64,000 nt of DNA, from contig JARUPZ010000003.1 in the NCBI GenBank assembly GCA_031213475.1, positions 14,998,869 through 15,062,868 on the forward strand. Reading direction: 5' to 3'. The stretch comes from Nereocystis luetkeana (taxonomy: Eukaryota; Sar; Phaeophyceae; Laminariales; Laminariaceae). Under the pieces are notes generated by a model, which did no database searches, was not told the origin of the DNA, and saw only the letters and a list, made by a program, of their open reading frames with translations. Below, one piece after another: positions 32,860-43,509 of this stretch (position 1 is its first letter; each line of letters begins with the position of its first letter). The position numbers and the translations under genes were made by a program.

Positions 32860-34490
32860 TATATAGAATAACTAAACACAAGATTTCGGTGATGTTCATT
32901 CCATTTCTGTGAAAAAGGAAGGGCCAGATTCTGTGATTTTGAGGTATTTCATCTTGGGACAATAGTGGCTCCATTCTTTGATCAAGTCAAACACGAAGTT
33001 TGTTGCAAACGCGAAGCTCGATTTGTCGCCAACGGTAAAGAGCAAAACCACGAGGTTTTGACGAGGAGAGGCGGGTGACACTTGTGAAACCGCCGCCGCG
33101 AGCGCGTGTCCGGGGCTTGCTCGAAGCTGGGTGTTTCAACGATTCATTGTTAAGGCAATATCACGTTTGAACATCTGCTTTGAGATGACTGCCTTCAGAA
33201 GCCGATAGAGGTGTTTCTTGCAAAAGCAGAAACTAGACCCTAAAGGGATTTTCAACTCCCGAGGTGATTTTCCAGAAACGCATCGTATTCCGATGAAGCT
33301 GCGTTTGGCGGGATACAACCCAGGCACACCCGAAACAGATGCAGTCGTAGCAGTAGTAAACCACATACCGTGGGCAGCGGCCAGGGCCGGGTCGTCAGCA
33401 CACGTGGGCCGCCTCATGGGCCGGGCGAAGCGGCCCACATAGAGCCCCAAATCTCATGGGCCGTAACCCGGCCCGGCCTGTTCCATTTCGAGGGGGTTGG
33501 CCGCGTCCCGGCCGTGCCCATCACGGTTTTTCAGATCGACCTAGCCCGGCCCTATTCGGCCCGGCCCGGATAGCGACCCATGTCAAGCCCTGTGTGTTTC
33601 ATACCCTTGAGGCGGGTATTTACCCAGGTATTACATATACCAGGAACTCCTGTGGGTTATGTGTAGCATACCTACGGCATACCTTGAACCGCCATACGTT
33701 CTGTGCGGTACTCGTGCCCGTACCGAAACTTCTGTAAGTTATGTACGACGTCCGTGCCACAATATCCGGGGTGCGGGGAAAGCTTTCGTATACCCGGCCG
33801 AGATTTCTATGAAATGTTTGCGGCCGTGGCACAATACCCGGGGTACGGGTATGACCTTGTAACATACCCGGGTGCGGGCACGGGTACGGGTACAACATTT
33901 CAATTTCTTACCGGAACTCCTGTGAGTTCTGCAATACTCCATACTCGAATCTGGACCTTCCTTAAGTTCTGCAATACTAAAAACTCATGCACACTATATA
34001 ACATAAACTTTGAAAGCTTTACTTCCCTGGCTACACCCACCTCACCCCTGGTTTTATCGTTGCTCGCCTTTTCGACTCTCGCCTGCGCCCAGTCCCCGCC
34101 GCAATCACGACTCGCCGCCCAAAACCAACAGGTTTGGATTACGTTGGCATACAATATCGTGAATCAAAGCCTTCGACGCTTACATCGACATGCAAGCAAG
34201 CACGCAACAAAGTGCCGAAAACCCCTCACAAGGCGTGTTTCGTATGATGCAGCCAACCCTTCATGCGATACGCCGAATAGCTTCACGGCACTTGGCGCTT
34301 GGTGCAAGAAAGGTTTACATGCCCCGTCTCGGCATTATTCGTAGGGGTGCAAGGAACTTTGGCCATAGGATTACGGTAATGCCTGATACTGCGTGCACCA
34401 CCCCTCCAAACAACTTGACGTGGGGGGGACAACTTTAGCCCCTCACTAGGGAAATGATCGTATCAAGCAATCATTCATATACATAATAGA
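32860..34490. other. Unassigned DNA with GGCCCGGCC cluster and GTACCCGGG words
   Basis: 33385-33575 is dense in GGGCCG, GGCCCGGCC and GCCCGG words. 33600-33960 has imperfect repeats of CGGAACTCCTGTGAGTT type blocks and ACCCGGGT(G/A)CGGG words. No gene was recognised on either strand. Confidence 0.45.
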
Positions 34491-34756
34491 TACCTCAAAA
34501 GCACTTCTTAAGAGGGTGTAGCTCACTCTTCATACGACTCGCTAAACGCCTCATGGCGCTACGCGCTGGGGGCGAGCACTGTCTGCGTGATGGGTGAAAA
34601 CTCGACACCCTCCGACCCGGCAATGTAAGAATGCGAGGATCTTCGGACGTATGACCTCGCCCATTCGTGACAATAAACCCAGCCGCCCGCACCCCGGACA
34701 AAAAAATAAACGGCTGCGTAATAGCGACGCCATTATAGTACAAGACAACTCGTCAT

Positions 34757-35137
34757 CTCCATTCCGTACCATTCCCACTTGGTTCCTTTCAAACCAGCGT
34801 TTCAGCGGTACTCCCTATAGGTCATAACCTAGAGCATCCATCACACCCGAGGGCTCACACCCGTCCCAAGCCGCATGCGTGTCCTCGCTAGGGGTAGTGG
34901 GTGCGCCACAGCGAGGTCATCACCGCAGAATATCGTTTTGTTCCTTGTGGGTTCGATTTGTCCTCGTCCATGTTGTTGAAGCAGCCTGCAAGGTTTCCTC
35001 CGCTGTGGGCGGCATTCCTTCTGCCCTCGCGACCAATACCGCTGTCTTGGGGTCCCCTAGACACAACGCCTGCCGCGCTCGTCGTTGGCTCCGCGGTACC
35101 CAACGCATTCAGAGTCACCCGTACGTAACCTATGGTA
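34757..35137 (-). pseudogene. Tandem duplicate of the sulfotransferase 3' end, frameshifted
   Basis: The unit 35138-35518 is repeated here, from the GGTTACGT word through the GVMDALGYDL end and ~50 bp beyond the stop. The copy still reads SNPQGTKRYSAVMTSLWR, but one extra C in the CACCCACTACC stretch near 34900 shifts the frame to an early stop (WRTHYP*). The final WDGCEPSGVMDALGYDL codons and the stop at 34815-34817 are still present out of frame. It could be a dead exon or an alternative last exon. Confidence 0.7.
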
Positions 35138-35195
35138 TCCTCCTTTGCGTGCCATTCCCACTTCGTTCCTTAGACCCGCGTTTCATCGGTACTCC

Positions 35196-35880
35196 CTATA
35201 GGTCATAACCTAGAGCATCCATCACCCCCGAGGGCTCACACCCGTCCCAAATCGCTTGCGCGTCCTTGTTAGGTATAGTGGTGCGCCACAACGCGGCCAT
35301 GGTCGCAGAATCTCGCTTTGTTCCTTGTGGGTTCGATTTGGCCTCGTCCACATTGTTGAAGCAGTCCGTGAGGTTTCGTCCGGTGCGGTCGTCATTCCTT
35401 CCGGCCCCGAGACCATTGCCGCGGTCTTGGGATCCCCTGGGCACTAAACCTGCCGCGCTCGTTCTTCGCTCCACGGTACCCAGCGCTTTCTGAGCCGCCC
35501 GCACGTAACCAATGGTGTCGTTATCTCCACCGGTGGGATATCCTGGTGTTGTGTGCGCGTATTCTAAGGAGTGGTATTTAGTGCCCCCCCGCAGATGCCG
35601 CCTTTGGTGTGAATCGCCGTTGCAAGCTGTCACCTTGGTGTTAGCGTCCAGCCATTCCTTGACGTTGGGGGGGAGATGTCCGAGTCCAGACCAGTAGTAT
35701 AACAGTTTCACTGCTAGCTCCGGACTAGTAGCGATTTCTTCGTATTTCACCAACAGGTACCTGGTGTTGCCGGTGATGAATTGAATGGGTTTTAGCAATC
35801 GGAGAGCGACCGAGATGGAGTGGAATGATGGTTTCCCATTTTTCAGCTTTGGCGGATACTCACCGCCAAACATGTAGGTG
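35196..35880 (-). CDS. Carbohydrate sulfotransferase-like gene, C-terminal exon
   Basis: The minus-strand frame ends GVMDALGYDL then TAG at 35196-35198. Typical sulfotransferase features follow in order: TRYLLVKYEEIATSPE, LLYYWSGLGHLPPNVKEWL, the NTK turn, GTKRDSATMAALWR, and the closing C...MDALGY seen at the end of Golgi-type carbohydrate sulfotransferases. These enzymes move sulfate from PAPS to sugars; sulfated wall polysaccharides would be natural substrates, though this is inferred. The 5' edge is uncertain: the frame is open to 35912, and a GTGAGT donor-like site lies at 35856-35861. It pairs with the RDPR exon at 37148-37345. The last ~380 bp are repeated just downstream. Confidence 0.7.
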
Positions 35881-35919
35881 AGGCAGCCAAAATAGTGAAA
35901 TACGATACCCACGGCCGCT

Positions 35920-37145
35920 TCGCGCAGAGGGGCACATACACATATGCAGAAGCCCGCTACCTCGCGGGTTGTTCATGCCTGTGTGCTTACCTCAGTATCT
36001 GCAAGCTTGGTACTGCTAAAAAAACAGACACCACGGTATTTACGACTTAGTATTGCCCTATCATACCTGCTCTCCTCTAGTTTCTTGGAAGAGTCCAGCT
36101 GCGTCCTGTAATAACCACAAACGCTGCGTGTGTGGAGTATCCGACAAACAAAAGTTTGAGGGAGGAGCGTGAGACGTTTGGATGCCTATAGATGACTCTG
36201 TTGCCAAAAAATGGGGCAGCACGAATGGTGTCCTATCCCGTGGTATGTTTTTGCGAAAGCTGACGACTACTACCCGGTACACTGTTGAAATAGCAAAGGA
36301 GTGAGAGCAGGCGGGCAGTCATGGATTTGACTGTTCGTGGAAAGCCTAAGTAAGTGTTTACCGCGTGTTTTCACGTCACCGAAATCGCGAACGTGTGCGT
36401 TGGAAAACATGGTGAACCTCTACGTGCAGTGGGAGTTCCGAACCCGCTGCGGGAGACTATTGAGGGCTTGAAGTGGGGAGGGGGCGTTGTACACCTCTGC
36501 CCTTGGTGTATTCCGAGCACTGCCGGGCGGAGATGTGGAGAGCGTGAGTGATTTACAATACGGCAATACATTCAACGCGTGGTAGTTTTGTCGTCGATCT
36601 CAAACATTGTTGTGCTGTATCTGTACACAGGCCCGATGTTCGGCCGCTTCGTTGCGTGTGAATCACCAAATTTTTTCCAACTCAACATGTGTGAGGGCTT
36701 CTCCCCTCGAAGCAGTTTCTGGACAACCCATGGTCACGGGTGTCGTTCCTTCTTTCCGCCGGTAGGCGCCTTCTTTTGGTTCGCCCACATTATTCAGCAT
36801 TCCCGCTGTTCGTTGATGCGCATGTGAGTTTTTCAACTACTAGTAAATCCTTTAACACATTCGGCTACGACAAAAGAGCCAGGAACAAGTCATTTAACGT
36901 ATAATTAACCAGCCGAGCCCCGAAACCCAGCCAACCACTGTTGGGGCATATGCGATTTCTAGTAGGTACATTGTTGGTTTGTACCTGGTATATTGTGTAT
37001 CCTGTTTTCTGCGCTCCAGCAGGTGTGAGCCCATCTTTCGAGCGAGGCCATTTTAAAGAGGAATGTGAAAAAAAAAACAATTGCGTACACCCCACCTTCC
37101 CCTACTTGCAGGGATTGTCGTAAGCGGACACAACCTTCACATCGC
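35920..37145. other. Intron-like DNA between the two sulfotransferase exons
   Basis: No recognised coding. 36700-36830 holds a diverged repeat related to 14935-15065. There is a TACCTGGTA at 36982. Confidence 0.45.
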
Positions 37146-37147
37146 AC

Positions 37148-37345
37148 CTGGCTCCACCAGCGCGTAGCGTCTCTCTGTAGTCAGCTTTGGCCTGATGAAC
37201 ATTCCACGTCGTTCTTAAGTGCTCTTTCTGAGAGACCACAACTGGTCGGGGGTCGCGGACGAGATGCAGCACATTGAGTCCCGAGACGTCGTAGTCCTTG
37301 TCACCCAGGCCCTCCGTGAGGCGGATGGACTTCACCGCAACGGCC
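37148..37345 (-). CDS. Sulfotransferase-like gene, PAPS-binding (RDPR) exon
   Basis: The minus-strand exon reads AVAVKSIRLTEGL, then GLNVLHLVRDPRPVVVSQKEH, then TTWNVHQAKADYRETLRAGG. LHLVRDPRPVV is the 3'-phosphate-binding motif of PAPS sulfotransferases, and the K-IRL strand before it is also typical. The acceptor is atccatag (AG at 37346-37347) and the likely donor is CAG/GTGCGA (GT at 37146-37147). The 5' exon with the sulfate-binding loop was not found; it may lie at higher coordinates. A piggyBac-like MITE (37481-37577) sits just upstream in what would be an intron. Confidence 0.72.
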
Positions 37346-37480
37346 CTATGGATATGAGTGGAAAGCCAGTAGAGGGAGCGGATTTAGGGGGGCCGGCTAG
37401 TTGCTTGAAGACAGGTGAGATACAAAACACGTTCGAGACGTACAGCGGTCGACCGATTCGGAGACACACCACAAACACCC

Positions 37481-37577
37481 TTAACCCCTTTATAACCGCA
37501 GCCCCGTTTTGGGAACAAACCGCTCAAATTCGAAGTAGCTTGTCCCCAAAACGGGACCGCGGTTCTAAAAGGGTTAA
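37481..37577. mobile_element. piggyBac-like MITE, full copy with both TTAA
   Basis: 97 bp, TTAA on both sides, ends CCCCTTTATAACCGC and complement GCGGTTCTAAAAGGG, inner GGGAACAAA/TTGTCCCC pair. Confidence 0.72.
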
Positions 37578-37599
37578 AGTTCAGTGCACCAGCGTGCTC

Positions 37600-40500
37600 C
37601 ACACCCGGTGGAACCGAAACTGAGTACAGCCCTATCAAATATTCGCTCCTACTCAGAGCACGACGTATCGAATGTACCGTTTGGTCTCGAAAAATTGAGT
37701 CGAAACGGCCAAGATTTTCGGTATAGAGTGGTACATCGTATAATTTTCACAGCTATTGTACTATACCACGTATGATGAGCAGTTTGTACAAAGCCATTTA
37801 GTTTTGGTTATTTCAGGGTATAACCCCGATTCCGCCGAGGTTTGCGTTGTGTCTCGAAAAATTTCCATAAGGTCATTTGTGCTTTACGAAAATGTGTATG
37901 TTGCGAAGACTAAGCCACCATTTCCCGTTCGACTCTATCCAGATGCTGACGGTCGAGCGTGTCTGAAGCACAACGTTACATTGACGGGAGTCTAAGCAGC
38001 GGCGAACATCAATCAAACGAAACGCACGATGTCGACATTTCGTTGTTGCCTCCTACTGTGCCCAGCTGGCAAAGGCCCCACCCAGTCGTCGAACCGGTGC
38101 CGGTGGAATACAGAAAACGCTCACCTATGCTTGCCACAAATACCAATAAGCTGTTTGTGTGCCTCGGCAAGCCGTTGACCACCATGATGAGCAGCCACAA
38201 GTGTTCGGAGCTCCGGCGACCCGTTATCTACGGCGTTCCTGTCCGATGCGATCCCGACATAGTCCTTCAGGCTGAAGGCACATTGGGTCAGCCTGAAACG
38301 AGTGCACAATGCCGGTGGAGCTTACTCAATGCATGTTCCGAGCGGAGTTGACTTTGTGGAAAACGAGCCGTGGGTGGATGTCGTCATGAACTACTAAAAG
38401 GTGCTACGATAAAAGTCACACTCTTTGGGCTTTTGGCTTCTGACGGACGGGGCTCCGACAACCCAATCTCCCTAATGTTTGATCATAAAATCAATTTTTG
38501 ATGAGGTACGGAGCTCCTAAAAAAGGAGGCCCCAGAGAAAATGCTGCCCCTCCCGTAGCACGCATCTACTCACGATGTTTCTGATGATTACTTTACTGCC
38601 CATGTCGGTGGGGGGGCCAAAAGCCCTGGTTGATCTGTTCGGAAAATGTCTAGCACAATGCACGCCAGGCATTGTTCGAACTCGAATGTCAAGAAAGTTC
38701 CTTCCTCTGCGTGGAAGGCGCCTCGTGCGAACGTTTTGTCTCATATCCATTTTATGAAGCCACATCTGTTAGTTTTGTCGATTAAGTTTCTCGTATTGCA
38801 GGGGACACGCAGCCGCGATCAAAGCAGACAGAGGAACTACGAACAGTTGGTTCTGAATGTTTTGTAGGTTTCGTTAAATTTGCTTTTGCTCTTCGCCCGT
38901 TCGTACCGGGCACCCGCTACGGTTTGGTCAGTTCGTGTTTAGCTTCTTTCATATTGAGATACACAGTACACATATTTCTACGAGGTAAATATTACTATGT
39001 CAAGGGGCGAATTAGCACACAACGTGCTTGCTGTGTGCTGAGAGCCAGTCGAGAAATAGATAGCACCCTCACGAACGAGGAGGGTGAGCGCCTCGGCATG
39101 ACGCCCTACAACAAACGTGTATTTCGGGTACGACGGTATGCCACGAAACCACGAACCCAGAAGCAGCAATACACCCTCCCCGAGAAAAGCTGCCCCAAGC
39201 TCTCTACGCTCAGTCCTGCACCCACCTCTGCACAAGACCTAGGCACTCCAAGCCGTACACCTTGCCCTTCCCAACCGTTTTCCGGCAAGGCTCGTAAAAG
39301 TAGAGAACATCCTGCCAAGAGCGATAATAGACCGGTCAGTATGGATGGATCGAAGTCGTACGCACCGACGATGAGGGCGTCTTCCGACTGACACCCTGGC
39401 ACTATCCAGGGGATACGGGTAATCGCCGGGAAACAGCATTGTTGGCTTTGCCGCTTGCAAGGAACGAACCCTTGCTCGTGCGTAGGTTCTTGTTCCGGGG
39501 TTCCCTTGGATGTGTTGTGCTTTCTTATGAGTGATCGCGGTTGAAGCCCGTTAGGAACATTGCTGAGGAAGGCAAACCTCTTGTTCATTAAACATTGCTG
39601 TTCTGTCTGTTTGTCGACACGGAAGCGCGATCTAGGGCGCTTTTGCCCCGACTTGACTCATGGACAGAGAGGCAACCAGAAACACCCTGGATCCCATGCC
39701 GCGCCGAGCCGTGGCCGTTCATAATCCCGAAACAGTTCAAGCCGTCAGACCAGCCTCGCTGCTGACTTACGAATTTAAATTACAATTCTTGCAGCTGATT
39801 CGCTGATCAAATCCATGCCTGAGACCGCTGGTTCCGCCACGCGGAAAGCTTGGGCGGTGTTGCACCACAGTGAGTAAAAGAAAGCTCCAAGGGAAACATA
39901 GGTATGTTGGAGACCCTTGTATTTTGCTTCGCAGTTGCATCTGGCCAGGGTAACACAGCAGGGGCTCCTCACGCCGCGGCGGGAGGGAAATCAGGCCCGC
40001 AACTGCTGAAGGCGTGTCGAATATGATGCGACGAATGGGCTTTGCGCGCACGAAGGCGCAGTGGCAGACGCTACTTTCAATGTTGCGCGTGCGTACCAGG
40101 GTATAGAGGCAGCCCTTGCTTAGTGAGACAGCCGTTTGGTCATCTCGAGAGGGGTCCTACGATAGAGGAAGCACGTTCCCCCTAAACTGGTTCCTGGATG
40201 ACGGGGGGGGGGCTTAACCCAAAATCGTCGGAATACCAACCTTGTTTCGAACAATGGCGTTGTAGCATACTTGGGGCAATGGGATTGTTAATCCGGGATG
40301 CAATTTGGTTTTAGCTGAAGCCAGTTTTCGGGTGAGGTAGTGAGTTCCTAAAGTGAGGAGCCTCATACAAGTTGGGGTGAACGTCTATCGCCGAACGCGT
40401 CTCGATGTTGCAATTGATCGCCAGCAATGAGCACGGCTGCCCCGGTATTGCAAGTAAGTAGGGGTATATTCACGTACGGCCGTACACGGCACCGTCACAT

Positions 40501-41160
40501 CTCAAAGAGCCCCCCATTGGGAGGGCGGGGGTTGTACTCAATATCATGCATGGCCGTTGTCGTATGACCATAGACCCTCGCATCCCTACATTACCGGGAC
40601 GGAGCATGTCGGGTTTTCACCGACAAGGCAAACATTGCTTGCACCAAGCGCGAAGCGCCGTGAGGTGATAGACGAATCGTATGAAGGGTGAAGAGCTGCA
40701 TCCTAGTAAGAACCGCTTTTAAGGTCAATTTTCTTGCATGCGGATGACAGCGTCAACTTTTATTTTTCTGGTAAGATCACCTCCGGAGGCAACAATAGGT
40801 TTACTATGTGACTGCCCCGTGGGTGTCTTACCATCTTACCGTATACCACACTCTCCGTGGTACGACCATCCCGCTTGTGCGGAGTGAGCGCTCTCCCGAA
40901 ACAAACGCGATGTAACTTGACCGCCAACCGTGGTGACCGCCAAATACAAAAACAAAAAAAAATACGGTGCCTACCCAGGTTGCCTAGCTCACGCAGCGAG
41001 AGGCGTGTTTTACAAAGTCGTCGCCAACCGACACGAACCCAACCTATCTATTTATACCAGACATATTATACTCTGGGAAGGGGTTTGGATGGGGGGGGGG
41101 AATTAGAAGGTTTTCCCTGGACCGAGTAATCGACCAATCATTTACCCGTAGTTGCATACA
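37600..41160. other. Long stretch with no gene I can identify
   Basis: Plus-strand frames at 37756-37995, 37959-38351 and 38924-39391 (155 codons) have mixed composition but no motif I recognise. Minus-strand frames at 38009-38309 and 39106-39588 likewise. The missing 5' sulfotransferase exon may be hidden here. A poly-G run lies at 40203-40212 and another at 41092-41100. Confidence 0.4.
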
Positions 41161-41162
41161 TC

Positions 41163-41249
41163 GGGGGGGCATATCAAATAGGACCTACGGTACAGGTAAA
41201 AACCTGTATGTTTCGATGTTTTCACTAACAATATTTGGTCCTATTTACT
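41163..41249. mobile_element. MITE family 2 copy, reverse orientation, cut by a LINE tail
   Basis: Reads CGGGGGGGCATATCAAATAGGACC through to CAATATTTGGTCCTATTTAC, where the (GTT)n of the LINE-C copy begins. The last ~15 bp of its terminal repeat are missing. Confidence 0.5.
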
Positions 41250-41293
<44 letters not shown>

Positions 41294-41640
41294 GCTGTTA
41301 ATATCACGTTAACTCATCGCCACAATACAAGTACACTGCAGTCCGTGGTCGCAGGACAGGCTCCAACAACTCTGGAGTGGAAGAAATACCTCGGTAGTAA
41401 AACAGAGGCAAAAACAAAACACAAGCGTACGCACTCCACCACTAAGGACACCGGGGAAACAAAAAGGAGACTAGCAGACAAACCACTAAAAAAAGAAGAT
41501 GAAGCGAAGCAAAAAAAACAAAAACAAAAGCAGATAACAAAACGTTAAAAAAGCAAAACGGAACATACAAACAGAGACACGAAGAGGTACAAACGGGAAA
41601 GAAAGAAAGAAAGATAAAAAAGAAGGGACAAAAAGGGACA
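41249..41640 (-). mobile_element. LINE-C 3' copy with long (CAA)n tail
   Basis: Starts on plus with about 14 GTT units, then GTTAACTCATCGCCACAATAC and the shared body (GTGGTCGCAGGACAGGCTCC, TCTGGAGTGGAAGAAATACC). It ends at the edge of the copia fragment, into which it may have inserted. Confidence 0.6.
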
Positions 41641-41641
41641 G

Positions 41642-43125
41642 ATGCCCAGCGCTCCGTGTGATGTTCGAGTTAGGCTTTTGGACGTAGCATACGTGCCCGG
41701 TGTTCGGTTTAACCTTTTTTCACTTCACGCAGTAATGCTGAAAGGCCCGGCTACATTAGATTCCCAGGGAGCTCACTTGTCGGATGGGCAATTGTCCTTT
41801 ATGCGTAGGGACGCAGGTTCGTACGTAGACGCCACGCGGACTGTAGAGACCCCGATTGCTACCGCTGTTTTTGCCCCCGGAAAAATGCGGAGGATTGGTA
41901 TTAACGACCTTCACGTTTCCCTTGCCCACTCCCATGCTGACACTCTCCGTGAGAGGGCACGCCAGATGGGCATTGTGGTTTCTGGGGAGTTGGTTTCGTG
42001 TGTGCTGGGTGTTCTGAGGCGAAGGGAAGGAGGTTGGCGGTGCCGTGGACGACCGAGTGCCGCTCCACCAGGCCTCTGGAAGGTCTGTTCGTGGGTCTGT
42101 CGGGACAACAGTCAACGCCTGCTGGCGGTGCGCAGTGCATGATGATGATCGCCGGCGACTACTCGCGACTAGGATGGCCGCATTTCTTGAAGCGGAAGTC
42201 CGACGTCCCGAAGGTCTTCGCTAGTTTTCTGGTCGACATCCACGCCAAGGGTGTTCCGTCTATCGTGGAGTTGCTCAACCATCACGGTATCCGCCGCGAG
42301 CACACGCCCGTCGATTCTCCGAAGCATGACGGCGTGGTCGAGCGGCGGATTTCGATGACGCTGGAGCTTGCAATGGCGTCGCGCCTGGAGCCCCCCCCGC
42401 CTGTTCGGCGATGCAAGGATGCCGGTGACGCAGCCCCTCTGGGCTGAGTCCTGCGTGTAGGCGAGCGACGTCATCAACATGACGGCAAGGGTGAGGAACA
42501 AGCCGGTAATGCACTCGCCGTACCGCAAATTTTACGGGAGAGCATCCTTTCGCGGCTGCTCCCATTTTTGAAGCCAGATTTCCACCACGTCATGAGGAGC
42601 TTGAAGACCGAGCCGAAGGCGGAGGCATGTTTCTACCTCAACGGCGGCAACCACCACGCAGCTGACTGCAGCAAGATTCTGCTGGCATCTGGCCGGAGGT
42701 CGTTCTCCCGCGACGTCACTTGGGAGCATCCGAGGAAAGCGTTGGTGGGTTACTGCCTTCGGAGGAGGAGAGCTCCCCGCCCCCGCCGTCGCCGTCACCA
42801 CCGCCCCCGGGTACGCCGGAGCCTTTGGGAGGCCCTGACGTATATCTCGGATTACCGTCCCCATCCCCACCGCTGCCGCCGCTACCGCCGTCATTACCGC
42901 CGCTACCGCCGCCGCCGCCCGTCGCCGTCACCGTCGCCCCCGCCGTCACCGTCGCCGTCGCTGCCGCCGTCATCGTCACCGCCGCCGCCACTGCCACCGT
43001 CGCCCCCGCTGTCACCGTCGCCGTCGCTGCCGCCGTCATCGTCACCGCCGCCGCCGCCGCCACTGCCACCGTCACCGCCACCGCCGTCGTCAATTGTCTA
43101 TCGATACCCATTAATTTACCAGTAT
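41642..43125 (+). pseudogene. Ty1/copia fragment: GAG-pre-integrase, integrase, Pro-rich linker
   Basis: Plus strand. 41642-41990 reads VRLLDVAYVPGVRFNLFSLH and LHVSLAHSHADTLRERARQM, the pre-integrase region with its His residues. 41998-42447 in a shifted frame reads CAGCSEAKGRRLAVPW (zinc-finger cysteines), GDYSRLGWPHFLKRKSDVPK and TPVDSPKHDGVVERR, the integrase core. The block around the second catalytic Asp is deleted. 42568-42760 carries FYLNGGNHHAADCSKIL and SFSRDVTWEHPRK, the end of copia integrase. A CCGCCGTCACCGTCGCCG-type repeat (42775-43090) encodes a Pro/Ser-rich linker in one frame. RT is not present in this orientation. Several frameshifts are present. Confidence 0.72.
42775..43090. 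repeat. CCG/GTC trinucleotide-rich minisatellite
   Basis: Alternating CCGCCG, CCGTCA and CCGTCG triplets over ~310 bp. All six frames stay open and give Pro/Ser, Ala/Val/Thr or Gly-rich shadows. Confidence 0.85.
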
Positions 43126-43344
43126 ATTCAGAGACGTAGCGATCGATACCTATTTATTTTTATCAAATTGTGTCCGTAGCATTTTGTGCAATGGCATATT
43201 GTTCTTACGATAAGTGTGTGTGTGTTTTTTGTGGGCCGATACCGTTTTTTTCGCCAATGTGCTAAGATGGCTAAGTAGAACAGGCTATTGGTCGAACAGT
43301 AAATCAGTCAGGATCCTAATTGATACTCATTGTCGCCCACACTA

Positions 43345-43370
43345 GTACGGGGGACCATAGTTAATGGAAC
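43345..43370. mobile_element. MITE family 2 terminal fragment
   Basis: TACGGGGGACCATAGTTAAT only; directly followed by a gypsy-type LTR start. Confidence 0.45.
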
Positions 43371-43505
43371 TGTCACTGTCAGGTCCCCTGTACCAACATG
43401 CCACGCATATATGTAGAAACCCCTTGGTTACACGTCACCAGTCACCAACTTCAAGGCGTCCGTCCCCTCAAAGGGGACTCCCGTACCCCCACAGGGCTAA
43501 GACCT
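43371..43505 (+). mobile_element. Partial gypsy-1-type LTR
   Basis: TGTCACTGTCAGGTCCCCTG onward aligns for ~135 bp with the start of the LTR at 60575 (reverse): the CCAACAT, ATATATGT, CCCCTTGGTT, AAGGCGTCCGTCCCCTCAAA and ACAGGGCTAA blocks are all shared in order. The rest of the LTR is missing. Confidence 0.65.
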
Positions 43506-43509
43506 AGGC

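Noticed and set aside
37756..37995. 79-codon plus-strand frame with fairly ordinary amino acid use
   Set aside because: No recognisable domain and it is isolated; kept only as unassigned DNA.
38009..38200. Minus-strand peptides VVNGLPRHTNSLL and STGTGSTTGW that faintly resemble a sulfotransferase sulfate-binding loop
   Set aside because: The key Gly/Ser/Thr pattern is wrong in both, the frames around them are short, and no splice path to the RDPR exon is evident.
38924..39391. 155-codon plus-strand frame
   Set aside because: No motif, no homologue I can name, and no splice or transcript signal; length is not rare by chance in this base composition.
42716..43139. Long Ala/Val/Thr-, Gly- and Pro-rich frames on both strands
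   Set aside because: All are products of the trinucleotide repeat; only the Pro/Ser frame follows the copia integrase.
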